From assembly GCA_029582165.1 (NCBI GenBank), contig CM055888.1:16601501-16665500 (forward strand): 64,000 bases of DNA, written 5' to 3'. Position numbers and translations under genes: made by a program. Below are positions 23,461 through 34,717 of the stretch, one piece after another. Numbering within the stretch: position 1 is the first letter of the stretch; each line of letters opens with the position of its first letter. The DNA is from Portulaca oleracea (Eukaryota; Streptophyta; Magnoliopsida; Caryophyllales; Portulacaceae). The notes beneath the pieces are model-generated. The model was not told the origin of the DNA. It made no database searches and saw nothing but the letters and a program-made list of their open reading frames with translations.

Positions 23461-24670
23461 TGTTCGGTCTCATTTTGAGCCGAATACTTCTCTTTATTAG
23501 GAAGTTTTTGCATGTTTTAACCCTTTATAATATGTTAGTTATAAGAATTTTCTAGTTTTATAGAAATTCGGGAGGTTGAGCCAAAAAGGAGCCTAATATG
23601 GAGCAAAATGCATCAAGAAGAGAAGAAGCGGAAGCAGCCAATTGAGTGTAAGGACACCAACATAAAATCAGCTAAGGAAGAATGGAGCCAGAAGGCCGAC
23701 TCGGGCGAGTCATCCATCAGCGCGACCGAGTCGCTTCTCTGGAGGCTGCTAACAAAATTCAGAAAAATTGGCTAAGTACATGGGAGGGACAGAAGGCCGA
23801 CTCGCCCGAGTCGACCCTCGGCGCGGTCGAGTCACTTTCCTGTCAGCTGAAGAAATCCAGCCCAAGTGAAGAACTCCAAAGGACCAGAAGCCTAACTCGC
23901 CCGAGTCACCCTGTTTTTCTGCGATTAATCGAGGGCTAAAGTAATGCGTTTTGTGTAACAAATTGGGCCTATTATATATACTCCCATCTGCGAATTTAGC
24001 TGGCAAGTAGTCTTTTAACTTAGTTCTAAGTTGTCATTAATTAGCTTTTTATGTTTTCAAGTGGATTTCTATTTTCTCTCTCCTAGGTTTTCTTTAAGCT
24101 TGTTCTTCAAGTCTTTTGTAATCAACTTCAATCAATACAATTTTCAGGTTTTATTCATTGTTTCTTGTTTCTTTAATGCTTTCAATTAGTCTTTCTTACT
24201 TTGATTGTTCTAGATTAGCCACAAAAATACCAAATCCAACTTTTAGTGAGGAGGAGGATTAAAGGTCACAAATTTCACTCTAAAGTGGGAGTTTGAGGAT
24301 CCTTAGTAATCCAAACCACACTTTCTTAATTGTTCGGGGGAAAGTTTGAGTTAAGGATTCAAGTGGAGATTGGTTCATCAAAGGTATAATCTCTAGTTTT
24401 CATTTGCTTTGATATTCAAGTTATTTGATAGATTTTAGTGTTAATTGCCTTGTTCATGCTTTATTGCTTCCTAGAATGTGTTTTGATTGCTTTTGGTTAA
24501 TGATTAGTTTAGATATGATGCATGATTAGAATAGTTTTAATAGCTTATTTTACTTGATTTATTGCTTATTGCATTGGGAAACTTTTAACAAGCCATAGAA
24601 CCTAACAATTCAGACACCCATCTCTGAGACCGACAACCCCTACTTAAAACCGTAATTACACAACCGAACA
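23461..24670 (+). repeat. 3' LTR of element B (1210 bp)
   Basis: Directly follows the PPT TGTGGGAGTGG. Ends CCGAACA and is followed by the TSD CTTTG. Compared with the 5' LTR it has a short deletion inside the third near-palindrome region (near 23894-23907). Confidence 0.93.
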
Positions 24671-24675
24671 CTTTG

Positions 24676-25654
24676 ACTGGGCTGAATTGAATGTGAAGAA
24701 ATGCAATGAAATTGCCTTCACCTTTGTCTCGTGATTGGGCCGAGTGGGTGTGGTAGCTGGATGGATGATTGGATGAAAGAAGAAAAAAAATCGGCCTCCA
24801 CTCCTCTTCTTTGATTAGGCCGTGTGAAGGATGATAACCCACTTCTCTCTTTTGATTGGACCCAATCAAGGATTGCCCAATGCAATCAATTTTCTCCTCC
24901 TTCCTCTTTGTTTGATTGGACCGCATGAATGGTTGAATGAGCTGCCGAATGGGAAATGAATTTCCCCACTTTCTCTCATTTGTATTGGGCCGTTAAGATG
25001 GTGGGTTAATGAAATCAATGTCCTCCATTTCTTCGTTCACTTTTCTGGGCCGCCGAGTGGAATGGTCGACCAATGACCTTTTGTTTTCTCCCTTTTTTTT
25101 CCTTTGGTCATTGGGTCGGCTCACTTTCTTTCTTTGCTGATTGATTGGACCGAGTCAACGATGGCCCAAATGCATCAATTCAATTCCTTCTGTTCCTTCG
25201 CTTCTTTGTCATGGGCGAAATCCATGATTGACCAAATGAATCAATTGCCCACACTCTTTCTAGATTGGGCCGAAGGGAGGCCTAGGCTTCCACTCTCTTT
25301 TCTTTCATTAGGCCAATGAATGGTCCACGCATGAGATGAATTGGTGCCCAAATAAAAGGGTCGTGGCAGCCACCACGGTCAGACCGTGGTGTGCACTGCC
25401 CGGTCATTTCATGCTTCTTTCCATTCCAAATTTGCACCACGATTTGGGTTTGTCATATAGAGACCCGTGGTGTCTTCACTCTTACTGAAAGTTGAGAGAA
25501 AATTGGTGTTTTGGCCTCAAAACTTACAAATTCACATCACAAACAACAACACCAAGTGTAGTAGGGAAATGAGAATATAAATCAAGGTTCACACACAAAA
25601 CTATCCCTATTTCACCATTGAAAACCCCTAAAAATATAGTTATGAAACACAGTT
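24676..25654 (-). repeat. 5' LTR of element A, 5'-side part
   Basis: Continues from 11367 across the insertion of B. Bases 25109-25654 match the 3' LTR at 4286-5703 (minus its solo LTR). It stops after CACAGTT, short of the expected ATCA terminus, where element C begins. Confidence 0.82.
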
Positions 25655-26260
25655 CTTAGGGTACTCCTTATTCAATCTTGTCTTGTTGGCATAAAAGATA
25701 AGTTTTGACATATGCCTCAACATCATTCATCAACTGAGGTCGATAGTAGCAATTGCCTACCAATGCTAGTGTGCGATGTGTACCTAGATTCCCGACCCAC
25801 TTGCTGTCGTGACATCCTTTCAAGACTTCCCTTCTAAGACCACCATGTGAAGGAACGTAGACTTGCTTGCCATTAGTGATAATAAACTCATCATCAACCC
25901 AAAATCTCCTTGTCTTACCACCCTTGATTAGGTTGGAGATGGTCTTCGCAAAGGAATCATGCTCCAGTCCTTCCTTGATTCGATCACATAGTTTGCATTG
26001 AGGTTGGCTAATGTCGTCAAGCTCTTCTTTGCGACTTAGAGGTCAACAACCAAGTTAACACGACCCGACTTATAATCCATTGTATAATCGTACTCTACTA
26101 GGAAGTCTTGCCACCGAGCTTGCTTGGGAGTGAGCTTCTTTTGGGTTTGGAAGTAGCTCATTTCAACGTTGTTTGTCTTAATAACGAACTTACTCCCGAG
26201 CAAGTAGTGCCTCCAAGTTCGAAGACAATACACAACTTCGGTCATCTCCATCTCTTGTAC
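25655..26260 (-). pseudogene. Element C: RNase H end and integrase zinc-binding region of a gypsy element
   Basis: Minus-strand frame 26036-26251 encodes the C-terminal part of gypsy RNase H (CLRTWRHYLLGSKF, QTQKKLTPKQARWQDFL). The position of a conserved Asp reads KTNN. Downstream to 25655 the translation gives integrase zinc-region features (CH..., YYRPQL, CQQDK) and is cut off by element A. The RNase H wording resembles Galadriel-type chromoviruses, tentatively. Confidence 0.75.
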
Positions 26261-26399
26261 CGTATATCGCCTCTTTATGTCATTGAGCTTTCAACTACCA
26301 TAGGTAATGGAATGGACATCTTGCATGAATACTCCACCAATGGCGAAGTTAGAAGCATCAGTGTATAGCTCGAATGGCTTCCCAAGATCGGGAAGTACT

Positions 26400-27360
26400 A
26401 GAATGGCTCTTACATGACAACCTTCTTCAAAATTTCAAAGGCTTGTTGGCATTTTTCACTCCAAGCCCATCCTCTTCCCTTCTTAACCAAGTCGGTGAGA
26501 GGAGCGTGCGATAGCAGAATACCCCCTGATGAACCGTCGGTAGTGTTTCACCAAGCCAAGGAATGATCTTAGCTCGGCGACCTTGGTTGGTGGCTCCCAA
26601 TCAAGGATCGCTTTGATCATGGTCGAATCTATGCAAAGCTTGCCTTTTCCCATGATATGTTCCAAGAATATACTTCTTCTTGGGCAAAGGAGCAATTCTC
26701 CTTGTTTACATGAAGCTTATTCTCCCGAAGTGTCTTGAACACTTGCCTCAAATGCTCCATATGATCTTCCATAGTCTTGTTATATACGACAATGTCATCA
26801 AGACAAACCACCACAAAGTGATCAAGGAATGGGGCCAGTACCTTGTTCATGATGGTACAAAATGTAGTCGGGGCATTTATGAGCCTAACTGTCATGAATA
26901 GGAACTCATACGACCTAGATCAGGTCACACATGCCATCTTCGCTTTGTCTCCTTCAACTATTCAAAGTTGGTAGTACCAACTCCTCAAATCAAGTTTGGT
27001 GAAATATCTTGCACCTCCAAGTTGATCAAATAGATCATTAATACCAGGAATGCAGTACTTACTCTTGATGGTTACCTTGTTTGGCGCTCTATAATCGATG
27101 CATAACCGAAGTGACCTATCATGCTTCTTTTGGAACAGGACCAGTGCACATTAAGGAAACTAGGAAGGGTGAATGTACCCCGCATCTAACAACTACTTCA
27201 GTTGTCACATTAACTCCTCCAACTTTGATGGTGCCATTTGGTCGGGGGTAAAAGCGGGTGGTTTAGCCCCCGGCTTCAACTCGATCTCGTGATCTACTTC
27301 CCTCATTGGGGGAAGTTTCTTTGGCAACTCTGTTGGCATGACATCCTTGAACTCTTCAAG
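26400..27360 (-). pseudogene. Element C: reverse transcriptase remnant
   Basis: Minus-strand pieces 26629-26895 and 26483-26695 hold the RT palm and connection ([43 protein letters not shown]). The LDD of the catalytic box is present, with Cys before it. Further upstream in element sense (up to about 27360) the frame-broken translation shows the Pro-rich protease-RT linker. Stops and frameshifts are frequent, so this is an old copy. Confidence 0.8.
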
Positions 27361-28090
27361 TACCTCTTGGATGGCCTCGGGTACTTGACCTTATTTTTTT
27401 ATCACCTTCTTCGATCTTAAGAGTGGCTAGTAGGTAGGCTCCCTCTTCTTCACTCTTTTTGGAGAAATGAAGGGTGGATATCATCCTTCCCTCGTCAATG
27501 TCTGTCCTTACTGGGACAACACGCGGTTGTTTTTCCTCCATAATGTACATAATGTTGGTGAAGGGGATGGGGAAGGTCTTCACCTTGACAAAGAAATCAA
27601 TTCCCAGGTAGAACTTCTTGTCATCTAAGGGAGTGATAGTGATATCAGCTTTTTTGTATTTATTCCCTTGACAAAACCCTTGGATTTGGTGTAGGAGAGG
27701 CTCATCTCATGAGCGAGATCCTTGGCCATATAGATCGTGTTTGTACCTGTGTCCAACAACACTTGGAGAGGCTTGTCGTTGATGTATTCCTCTACATACG
27801 TGTGCCCATGGGATCCTTCCTCAACCTTAGCATGGACGGTGCTAAGGAATTTTAGAGAAAATATCCTCTTTTGCTCTTGTTTCTTTTCTTCTTCCTTTAC
27901 AAAGGAGACAATCTTTCCCCTCATGGGACATTCGACAACTCGATGTAGCCCATTGCATAAGAAGCATGAGTACTTTTTCGGAGTGTCATCCTTTTTGTCT
28001 TTGCCCTTGTCCTCATCATGGCTTTTGAAAGGTTAATCCTTCTTGGGTGACTGGTCTCGATCTCCCCCACCTTTTATACACTTTCACCTC
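27361..28090 (-). pseudogene. Element C: Gag C-terminus and aspartic protease
   Basis: Frame 27625-27924 has the retropepsin active site LLDTGTNTIYM with intact D-T-G. Just upstream in element sense lies a zinc knuckle (CFLCNGLHRVVEC, spacing C-x2-C-x3-H-x4-C) after a Lys/Asp-rich stretch with one in-frame stop. The rest of gag is missing beyond about 28090, where unrelated decamer-repeat sequence begins. A frame 27356-27583 continues the protease-RT linker. Confidence 0.75.
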
Positions 28091-28126
28091 AGTGGACGGT
28101 GGAGATTGATTTGATCTGAACAGTCC

Positions 28127-28350
28127 CTAGTGCTAATCTAGATCCTTCCATACAAGTATTTAACAATCTATACAAGTTAGAGTACTCTAAAATATTCTAG
28201 GACATTCATGAATAGTCTAGAGATATCAAGGGAACTCTAGGTAATTCTAGAAAAGTCTAGAGAATTCTAGAGATCTCATGAAAAATACTAAGTATTTTAG
28301 ATGTTTATAGAACATTATGAGACATTCAAGATGGTTCCGGAAAATTATGT
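28127..28350. repeat. Decamer array with CTAG in 10-bp phase
   Basis: CTAG tetramers lie at 28197, 28217, 28237, 28247, 28257 and 28267, all multiples of 10 bp apart, with further CTAG at 28127 and 28138. Intervening decamers end in similar TAG/AAG/ATG triplets until about 28350. TTCTAGAA at 28245-28252 is embedded in alternating nTTCn/nGAAn-like pentamers. The array may be a degenerate minisatellite or an LTR control region of an unidentified element. Confidence 0.75.
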
Positions 28351-28439
28351 AGCATGAGGCAAAAAAGCAGACAAAAGGAAAAAAGGAAGATATAGGAGAC
28401 TAGTCAGGGTCAATTCATCTCTATGTCATCCCCTTTCTT

Positions 28440-29172
28440 TTGGGTCAACTAGACTTGGAGCATGATCTTTGCCTCTTCTGTGAAAGGCAAGGAGAGGATA
28501 TAGACCATATCATTGTTCAATGCAATTTTATAAAACATATCTGGTTGGAGTTAATGCAGGACCTGGGGTTTGAACCATTCCAAGAAAATTCTTTCAGGAC
28601 ATGGTTCAAACTTTAGATTGAGGAAAGAATCCCTAATAAGATCAGGATGAATATTTGGATAGTGAGTTGTTTTGCTGCTATATGGTCAATATGGAAGCAT
28701 AGGAATGAGATTGTACATGAGAGGAAAAATATAGATCTCAGATTACCCATTGATTCCATCAAGAGGAGGATTTCAATGTGGGTGACATCTTGGAAAGAGG
28801 AGATCACATATTCTATGGAACAGTTGGAGAGAAATTTCAGCCAAGTTCCAAACATGTTCAATTGATATGGTATCTGAGTTATGGTAGATCTTTAGAAGAA
28901 GAATTGAAAGGGTGAAGTCAGGCATAGCAGTTGCAAGGACAGATTTTGTTGTGCAAGTAGTTTTTTTGTATCTGATTGTAGTTTCACCTTGGTGGAAACT
29001 AAGGGTTGTACTTTCAGCAATGGCCATTTTAAAAAACATGTGAGGTTTGTATCTTGTTGGGCATGTGACATTCTTGTACCTGGGCTATGTTTTGTGGCCT
29101 AGAGCCCACTACCACTTTGAGTGATGATTAATAAAGGGTTGATGCCCACAATTTTTCAAAAAAAAAAAAAAA
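28440..29172 (+). mobile_element. 5'-truncated L1-type LINE 3' end
   Basis: Ends in an A-run (29158-29172) and is flanked by near-identical target duplications: CATCCCCTTTCTT (28427-28439) and a copy with one extra C (29174-29187). The coding part is the extreme C-terminus of the LINE ORF2 protein: a zf-RVT-type zinc cluster (CLFCERQGEDIDHIIVQC) followed by a Trp-rich tail (FAAIWSIWKHRNEIVHE). Reading is open from 28440 apart from one TAG at 28614-28616, and ends at 28863-28865. RT and endonuclease were never copied. Confidence 0.88.
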
Positions 29173-29187
29173 CCATCCCCCTTTCTT

Positions 29188-29333
29188 CCTCTCTCTTTCC
29201 CTTTTGTATTAAAAAACAAAATAAAATAAAAGAGAAATAGTTAGTTAAAAGGTAGTATTGAGATTATAATGAGATAAGAAAATATTATGTGACAAAAAAA
29301 TTAGTTAAGGTGACAAGTATTATAGGACGACAG
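29188..29333. other. Short AT-rich spacer between LINE and element D
   Basis: No coding or repeat recognised; it is the left flank of element D. Confidence 0.5.
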
Positions 29334-30009
29334 TGTTGGAGGAAAGGGAGTTTTTTTATAGAAACCAATGGTTATCTCACTTTGAATATCGCTAAGAGTC
29401 ATGGACGAACTCACTTTTCATAAGAACTATTTACTATACGGTAAATGTTCAAAGGCCTAAAACTTAGTACTTAACGCACTCAAGAAACTTGCTTCTCACT
29501 TGTATACTCAAGTATAGTTGTAGTCTAGACAAGAATGATAGGATGTGATTAAATGATAGTCTGCTCAAATGGATAGAGAGTGACTTTTATTTATAGGAAA
29601 CATCTTACACCCCCTTAACCCTTGGTTAATGACATAATTAAAGTCCTTATGGAGAATCTTGACCTGAACAAAGTCAATTGACCATATGAGATAATGCCAA
29701 TATAGTTGTTGGGGCATGAGATTAAATTGGAGAGTATATAATAATTTGGATTATATATCCGTTGGAAATTAAGTTGGGCCATGTCACAGATCGTGGCAAG
29801 GTCACCACTGTCCATGATGAAGCACCACAACCCTTGGTGAGCCCAGTGTTCCATTCCTTGCTTTCTGGTGCTAGCACGACCCGTGTCGGCCTCAACTTGG
29901 TCCGTGGTGATCATATTGTTTGTGTTTAACTTATTTATGATCCTTATACTTGTAGCACATGATATCTCATGTTATGTAATCCACTTATACTCTTGAAATA
30001 ATCTCAACA
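29334..30009 (-). repeat. 3' LTR of element D (676 bp)
   Basis: TGTTGG...CAACA ends. On the minus strand it has a TATAAATA-like box near 29587-29596. Most of it aligns with 48585-49525, which is longer because of a tandem duplication and an insertion. Confidence 0.87.
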
Positions 30010-30585
30010 ATCACCCGAGAACCACACAATGTATATGCCTATTGAATCTCGAGTTAAATGGTGTCCGTGCCACATAAGTCTCATTTTTTGTCAATTTTGC
30101 CACTTAACTTTAAAAATTGTCAAGTATGCCACCCAACTTTTTAAAGTTGTCAAATATGCCAAAATAAAATGTTATAACCAGCCGGTAACTTTAAATTTCC
30201 CTTTTTCTTGATAGGCCACCCTTACAATAATTTTTAAAAAGATAGAGAATAAAGAAATTCAAAACCAAAAGAGTTTACATTTCATTTCTTTCCCAGTTTC
30301 CCTCGATACCTATCATCGTCCTCCCATTTCATCTGCACTGTTGCAACCTTTCAAGAACCATCCATTCCAATCTTCTTCCGGAAAGTAGGGATTTGCTCTA
30401 TTTTCCCACTTTTATACAAAATAAAGGGGAATTTTTAAAAAAAGAAAGCAAAGGATTACCTAAAGTCACCAGTTAAAATTTAATTTTGTGGCATATTTGG
30501 CAACTTTAAAAAGTTAGGTGGCATACTTGACAATTTTTAAAGTTGAGTTGCAAAATTGACCAAAAATGAGACTTATGTGGCACGG

Positions 30586-31952
30586 TGATGGAGACCATCA
30601 TGAAGAACAGCAAGCAGCATCAGCTTCATCAGCAAAGGAGGCATTTATAGGAGCTTCACCTGCACTTTCAGCAGCAGCACCAGGAGGAGATCATGCTGAT
30701 TTACCAAACTCAGCAGCTAGGGAAGCATCTCCAGCAGAAACAACAGGCTTCCTAATCCCAGCAAAGACAGCAGGCTATTCAGCATGTCATTCAATAGTTC
30801 AGTCTTCCAGCAGAAGGATCACAGCTTCAACAACAGCCACTAACCCATCAACAGAATCCATCCAAGCTTGTTACACACTTGTGAAGCAAGTCTTCGCACC
30901 CACAGCCATCCAACCCATCAGCATTGGCCATCCAGACCAAATCCAGTTCCCAACAACAACAGTCCAAGCATCAATCTTTCTCAATGTCCTATATGTTGAT
31001 TGAGGAAGATTCAACCAAGGTTCCCTAGGAGCTTTTTTTGTTCTTTGTCATGCCATTTTCAAGTCCAAGCCAAGTCCCAGCATGTTCAAGCATGGCAACA
31101 ACAAGTTTCAGAAGCCAGAACAAACAATCCCAGCAGGGTTGTTTGTTATTAGTTTTTCCAGAACCTCAATCCTGAGGCTAAGTGTTTTGTTATCTGTCCA
31201 TAGGGGTTATTCTGGTCTTTCCAGCATAATATTAACTTGTTGAGATTACTTCCAGGTTAGCATTTGCGCGGGAATTACCTCAATAATATTATTTTTACCC
31301 TTAGGCAGGAAAGCTTCTCATTGGTCCATTTTGCCACCCTTTTGGCATTTGGTCCAATCAGAACTTAGTTTGCATTTTCCTTTTATTTTCAAAGCAAGTT
31401 ATAATCTGGATCATATTAGTTAGCTTAGCATGTAATCAGATGTATTTAGTTTAAGCATTGTAAGTTAGATTAAGTCAGGGAGATTAGGCAGATTAGCTTA
31501 TGTTAAGCAGCTGCTAATCAAACTGCTTGTAGCCTTTATATTCTGAGTTTCTAAGCAATGAAAGATCACCAGTGTTTGTTCAATAGTATTCTCGAGTGTC
31601 TTAGAACCTCTCTATGTTTGTGAGTATCAGATAACTCTCAAAACCCTGGTGAAATCAGCTCCTGTCACTAGATTTTGGCAAGAATCCAGCAAGTGTCTGT
31701 TGTGCTTGATCATCCATGCTCTGGTGTGTCTGTAGGAGTATGAATGTGAGGGTCCATTGCCCTTTATTGCAACTGTGGTGTGTCTATATCAGTTGTAAGC
31801 AAGCTTATCCTTATTATTTCTCATCAGTTTGTCATCTAGTCTAGCCAATTGTTTCCAATTAGCTATTGTTATTTCAACATTCAGCTGTGTGTATGTACCT
31901 GTATGATGCATTCTAGTTCAATACTTTGATCTTTCTGAGCTAGCATACATCA
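30586..31952 (+). repeat. 5' LTR of element E
   Basis: Starts TGATGGAGACC and ends CATACATCA. It contains a 438-bp frame (30566-31003) that is interrupted in the 3' LTR copy, so it is probably not coding. The two LTRs differ at scattered sites and small indels. Confidence 0.92.
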
Positions 31953-31955
31953 TCT

Positions 31956-31967
31956 TGGTATCAGAGC
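31956..31967 (+). other. Primer binding site of element E (iMet tRNA)
   Basis: TGGTATCAGAGC, 3 nt after the 5' LTR. Confidence 0.93.
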
Positions 31968-32010
31968 ATTGTGTTATGTCTTGGAGGAAGTTTGTTTGTG
32001 ATCTTTCAGG

Positions 32011-33311
32011 ATGTCGAGCAGCAGTAAGACACCCCATGAGATTGTTGAACAGGCTTTGAGAGAAAAGCATAAGATGGAAAGGCAAGCGAAGTATCTGAAG
32101 GATTAGTTGAAGCACTATGTTTATCTGAAGTTGAAACGGATTCAAGAGGATGAGATTGAGAAAGAACAAGGCTATGAAGAGGAGGAAGAAGCAGAGAATA
32201 TCTACGAGGAAGAGGAGGAGGAGGAGGAGAATCCATTTGGAAATTCTGGTTCATAGGAGAAGTTGGTAGAGGAGTTCCATCAAATAGGAGGTTCATCAGG
32301 AGATGTTATAGAATGAGAGGTGGACGAGGAAGTCAATCTGACAGGAGAGAGAGTGATAGAGAAGAAAGGGAAGATAGGGATGAAAGAAGAATGGAAAAAT
32401 TAGACTTTAAGGTGCAGATACCTGAGTTTAAGGGAGACTTAGATGCAGAAGTTTTCTTAGATTGGTTACAGACTATTGAGAGGGTGTTTGATCTTAAGGA
32501 GGTTTCTGATGATAGTAAGGTTAAGCTTGTTGCTCTCAAACTGAGAGGACATGCTTCAATCCGGTGGAGCAATTTACAGAAAAGAAGAGTAGAGAAGCCT
32601 GGGAAGGATAAGATCAGAACATGGGAGAAAATGAAAAAGAAGTTGAAAGAAAACTTTTTGCGTGAAAATTACTTACAGTCCAACTATTCTAAGTTGCAGC
32701 ATTTGGTTCAGGGAGGAAAATCAGTGGAGGAGTATACTAAAGAGTTTGAGCATTTGTTGTGGAGGTGTGACTTGAGAGAGGATGATGTGCAGACTTTGGT
32801 GAGGTATTTGACAGGCCTAAATGATAGTATCAGGCATGTTGTAGAGCTTCAGTCCTACTCCAGCCTAGAAGAGTTGAGCTCTAAGGCTCACAAGGTGGAG
32901 CAGCAAAGGAAGAACAGGTCCAAGGAGTACCAAGCTAAGCCCCAACCCAGAACCTATCCACAAAAACAACCTTATTCTTACCAAAAGCCAACTTACAACC
33001 CATATCCTAGACCACAGCCAATCCCAGCACCACAAAATAGACCCCCACCTTCAAAAGCCCCACAAATTCAACCTCAAACCTATCCCCAAAAACCCCCAGC
33101 ACCAGCAGGGAGAGCTTTCAATGAAAGAAGATGTTTCAAATGTCAAGGCTTGGGGCACATTACCTCAGAATGCCCAAACGAAAGAATGGTTACTCTTACT
33201 GAGTACCAGGCAGCTTTGTTTATTGACTCTGAAAATGTGCAGGAAGAAGAACAGGTTTATAAGGAGCCTGAACATGATCCAATCTATGACGATGCTATAG
33301 AGGAGGTCTAG
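32011..33311 (+). pseudogene. Gag of element E
   Basis: ATG at 32011 opens an N-terminal helix-rich part that stops at TAG 32104-32106. The same frame shows a Glu-rich run and another TAG near 32255. A frameshift near 32300 leads to the long open segment 32313-33311 (332 codons). This holds an Arg/Asp/Glu-rich lead, the Gag domain (VFLDWLQTIERVF, SVEEYTKEFEHLLWRCDL), a Pro/Gln-rich linker and a CCHC zinc knuckle (CFKCQGLGHITSEC). It resembles gag of element F along its length. Confidence 0.88.
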
Positions 33312-33835
33312 ATGAAGGAGAATTGTTGGTGATAAAAAGAGTTCTGAGCAGCTCAGCAGTAGCAGAAGCAGAAGAACAAAGGGAGAATATATTTCACACA
33401 AGGTATACCATTGGATGGAAGGTGTCCTCTGTGATTATTGATAGTGGAAGTTGTACCAATGCAGCATCCAACATCATGGAAAAGAAGCTCAATCTGGTAA
33501 CCAAACCCCACCCAGCTCCCTACACCATTCAGTGGCTCAGCTCAGGGAAAGGTATCCAAATTTCTGCTAGATACCTTGTGAATTTTTCAATTGGTCAATC
33601 ATATAAGGATGAGGTCTGGTATGATGTTTTGCCAATGGATGCATGTCATTTGCTTTTGGGTCGACCTTGGTTATATGATAGGTCAGTGAGCTATTGTGGT
33701 AGAGCTAACACCTACACCCTTACCCTAAACCACAGAAAGATCATCCTTACCCCCATGAAACCCTCACAATTAACCAAGAAATCCAAGAATTTTTGTCTTG
33801 AACCTAGTCTTGATGTGATGCTTTTATTTGATTAA
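33312..33835 (+). pseudogene. Aspartic protease region of element E
   Basis: Frame 33323-33835 has the retropepsin-like active site SVIIDSGSCTNAAS with D-S-G intact, then MDACHLLLGRPWLYDRS. It is separated from gag by a stop at 33309-33311 and ended by TAA at 33833-33835. Comparison with F suggests that gag and pol were once a single frame in this family. Confidence 0.85.
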
Positions 33836-34717
33836 CATGAATTTAGCACACAAAGAGACTTGATCCTTTTAGATCTTGAAGAACCCTCAGCCCCACAAAA
33901 TGACCACCCTTTATTCCTACCTTTACTCCAATAGTATCAGTATGTATTCCCTGAAGAAATGCCACCTGGTTTGCCACCTAAAAAAGATATCCAGCACAAA
34001 ATTAACCTAGTGCTTGGGTCAGTGTTGCCTAATAAGCCAGCTTATAGGATGACACCAATAGATACCAATGAAATATAGAGGCAGGTGGATGAGTTGTTGG
34101 AAAAGGGCATGATTAGGGAGAGTCTAAGTCCATGTGTAGTTCCAGCCTTGTTAGTGCCAAAGAAAGATGGGAGTCAGAGAATGTGTATTGATTGTAGGGC
34201 CATTAACAAGATTACAATCAAGTATAGGTACCCTATACCTAGGCTTGAAGATATGTTGGATGAGTTACATGGGTCATCAGTCTTTTCTAAGATTCATTTA
34301 AGGAATGGATACTACCAGATTAGGATTTATGAGGGAGATGAATGGAAAACAACATTCAAGACCAAGGGAGGTTTGTTTTGGTGGTTGGTCATGCCTTTTG
34401 GCCTGACTAATGCCCTATCTACATTCATGAGGCTCATGGACTAGGTCTTAAAACCACTCATACGCAAGAGTGTTGTGGTGTACTTTGATGATATTCTTAT
34501 TTATAGCAAGTCTGAACAAGAGCATGTCAAGCATTTGCAGGAGGTTTTAGATATTCTGAGCAGGGAGTTATTTGGCAATCTCAAGAAGTGTCACTTCTTT
34601 ACATCACAAGTGAACTTCTTAGGGTACATTGTCACAACAGCAGGTATTCAAGTTGGTGAGGAGAAAATCCAAGCTATCCGAGAGTGGCCTGTGCCCATGG
34701 GAAGATGTCAGCCTTGA
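33836..34717 (+). pseudogene. Reverse transcriptase (partial) of element E
   Basis: RT fingers and palm across 34085-34444 and 34475-34717. The motif A aspartate is replaced by His ([13 protein letters not shown]); the YFDD box is present ([11 protein letters not shown]). In-frame TAG codons lie near 33933, at 34077-34079 and at 34442-34444. Homology stops after REWPVP, where an internal deletion joins RT directly to the integrase core. RT connection, RNase H and the integrase zinc domain are missing. Confidence 0.87.

Larger units (their letters stand above)
11368..24670 (+). mobile_element. Element B: 13.3-kb Athila-type Ty3/gypsy element with ATHILA ORF
   Basis: Two LTRs (1242 and 1210 bp) with TGTTCGG...CCGAACA ends, perfect 5-bp TSD CTTTG (11363-11367; 24671-24675), a perfect tRNA-Asp primer site and the PPT TGTGGGAGTGG. 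The order gag, protease, RT-RNase H, integrase, then a 5.2-kb 3' region with an ATHILA ORF is the Athila layout. Every ORF carries frameshifts or stops. The LTRs differ by a few percent plus indels, judged by eye, so this insertion is younger than A. Confidence 0.93.
4286..25654 (-). mobile_element. Element A: Athila-type Ty3/gypsy with gag and protease only, hosting E1, a solo LTR and B
   Basis: Minus-strand element. Its 3' LTR (4286-5703 visible) and 5' LTR (9904-11367 plus 24676-25654) share sequence and carry the later insertions. The internal region (about 5704-9903) holds a gag frame and a protease frame, then about 1.65 kb without recognisable coding. There is no RT, RNase H or integrase between them. 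A degenerate tRNA-Asp primer site lies next to the 5' LTR. Its right end abuts element C at 25655, right after the integrase zinc region of C, so A inserted into C. The terminal few bases of the 5' LTR seem lost there. Confidence 0.82.

Noticed and set aside
23682..24006. ORFs of 85 codons on both strands
   Set aside because: Produced by the GC-rich near-palindromes within the 3' LTR of B.
30566..31003. 145-codon Ala/Ser-rich ORF
   Set aside because: Starts before and runs into the 5' LTR of E; the equivalent frame in the 3' LTR is interrupted, so it is a chance frame in a repetitive LTR.
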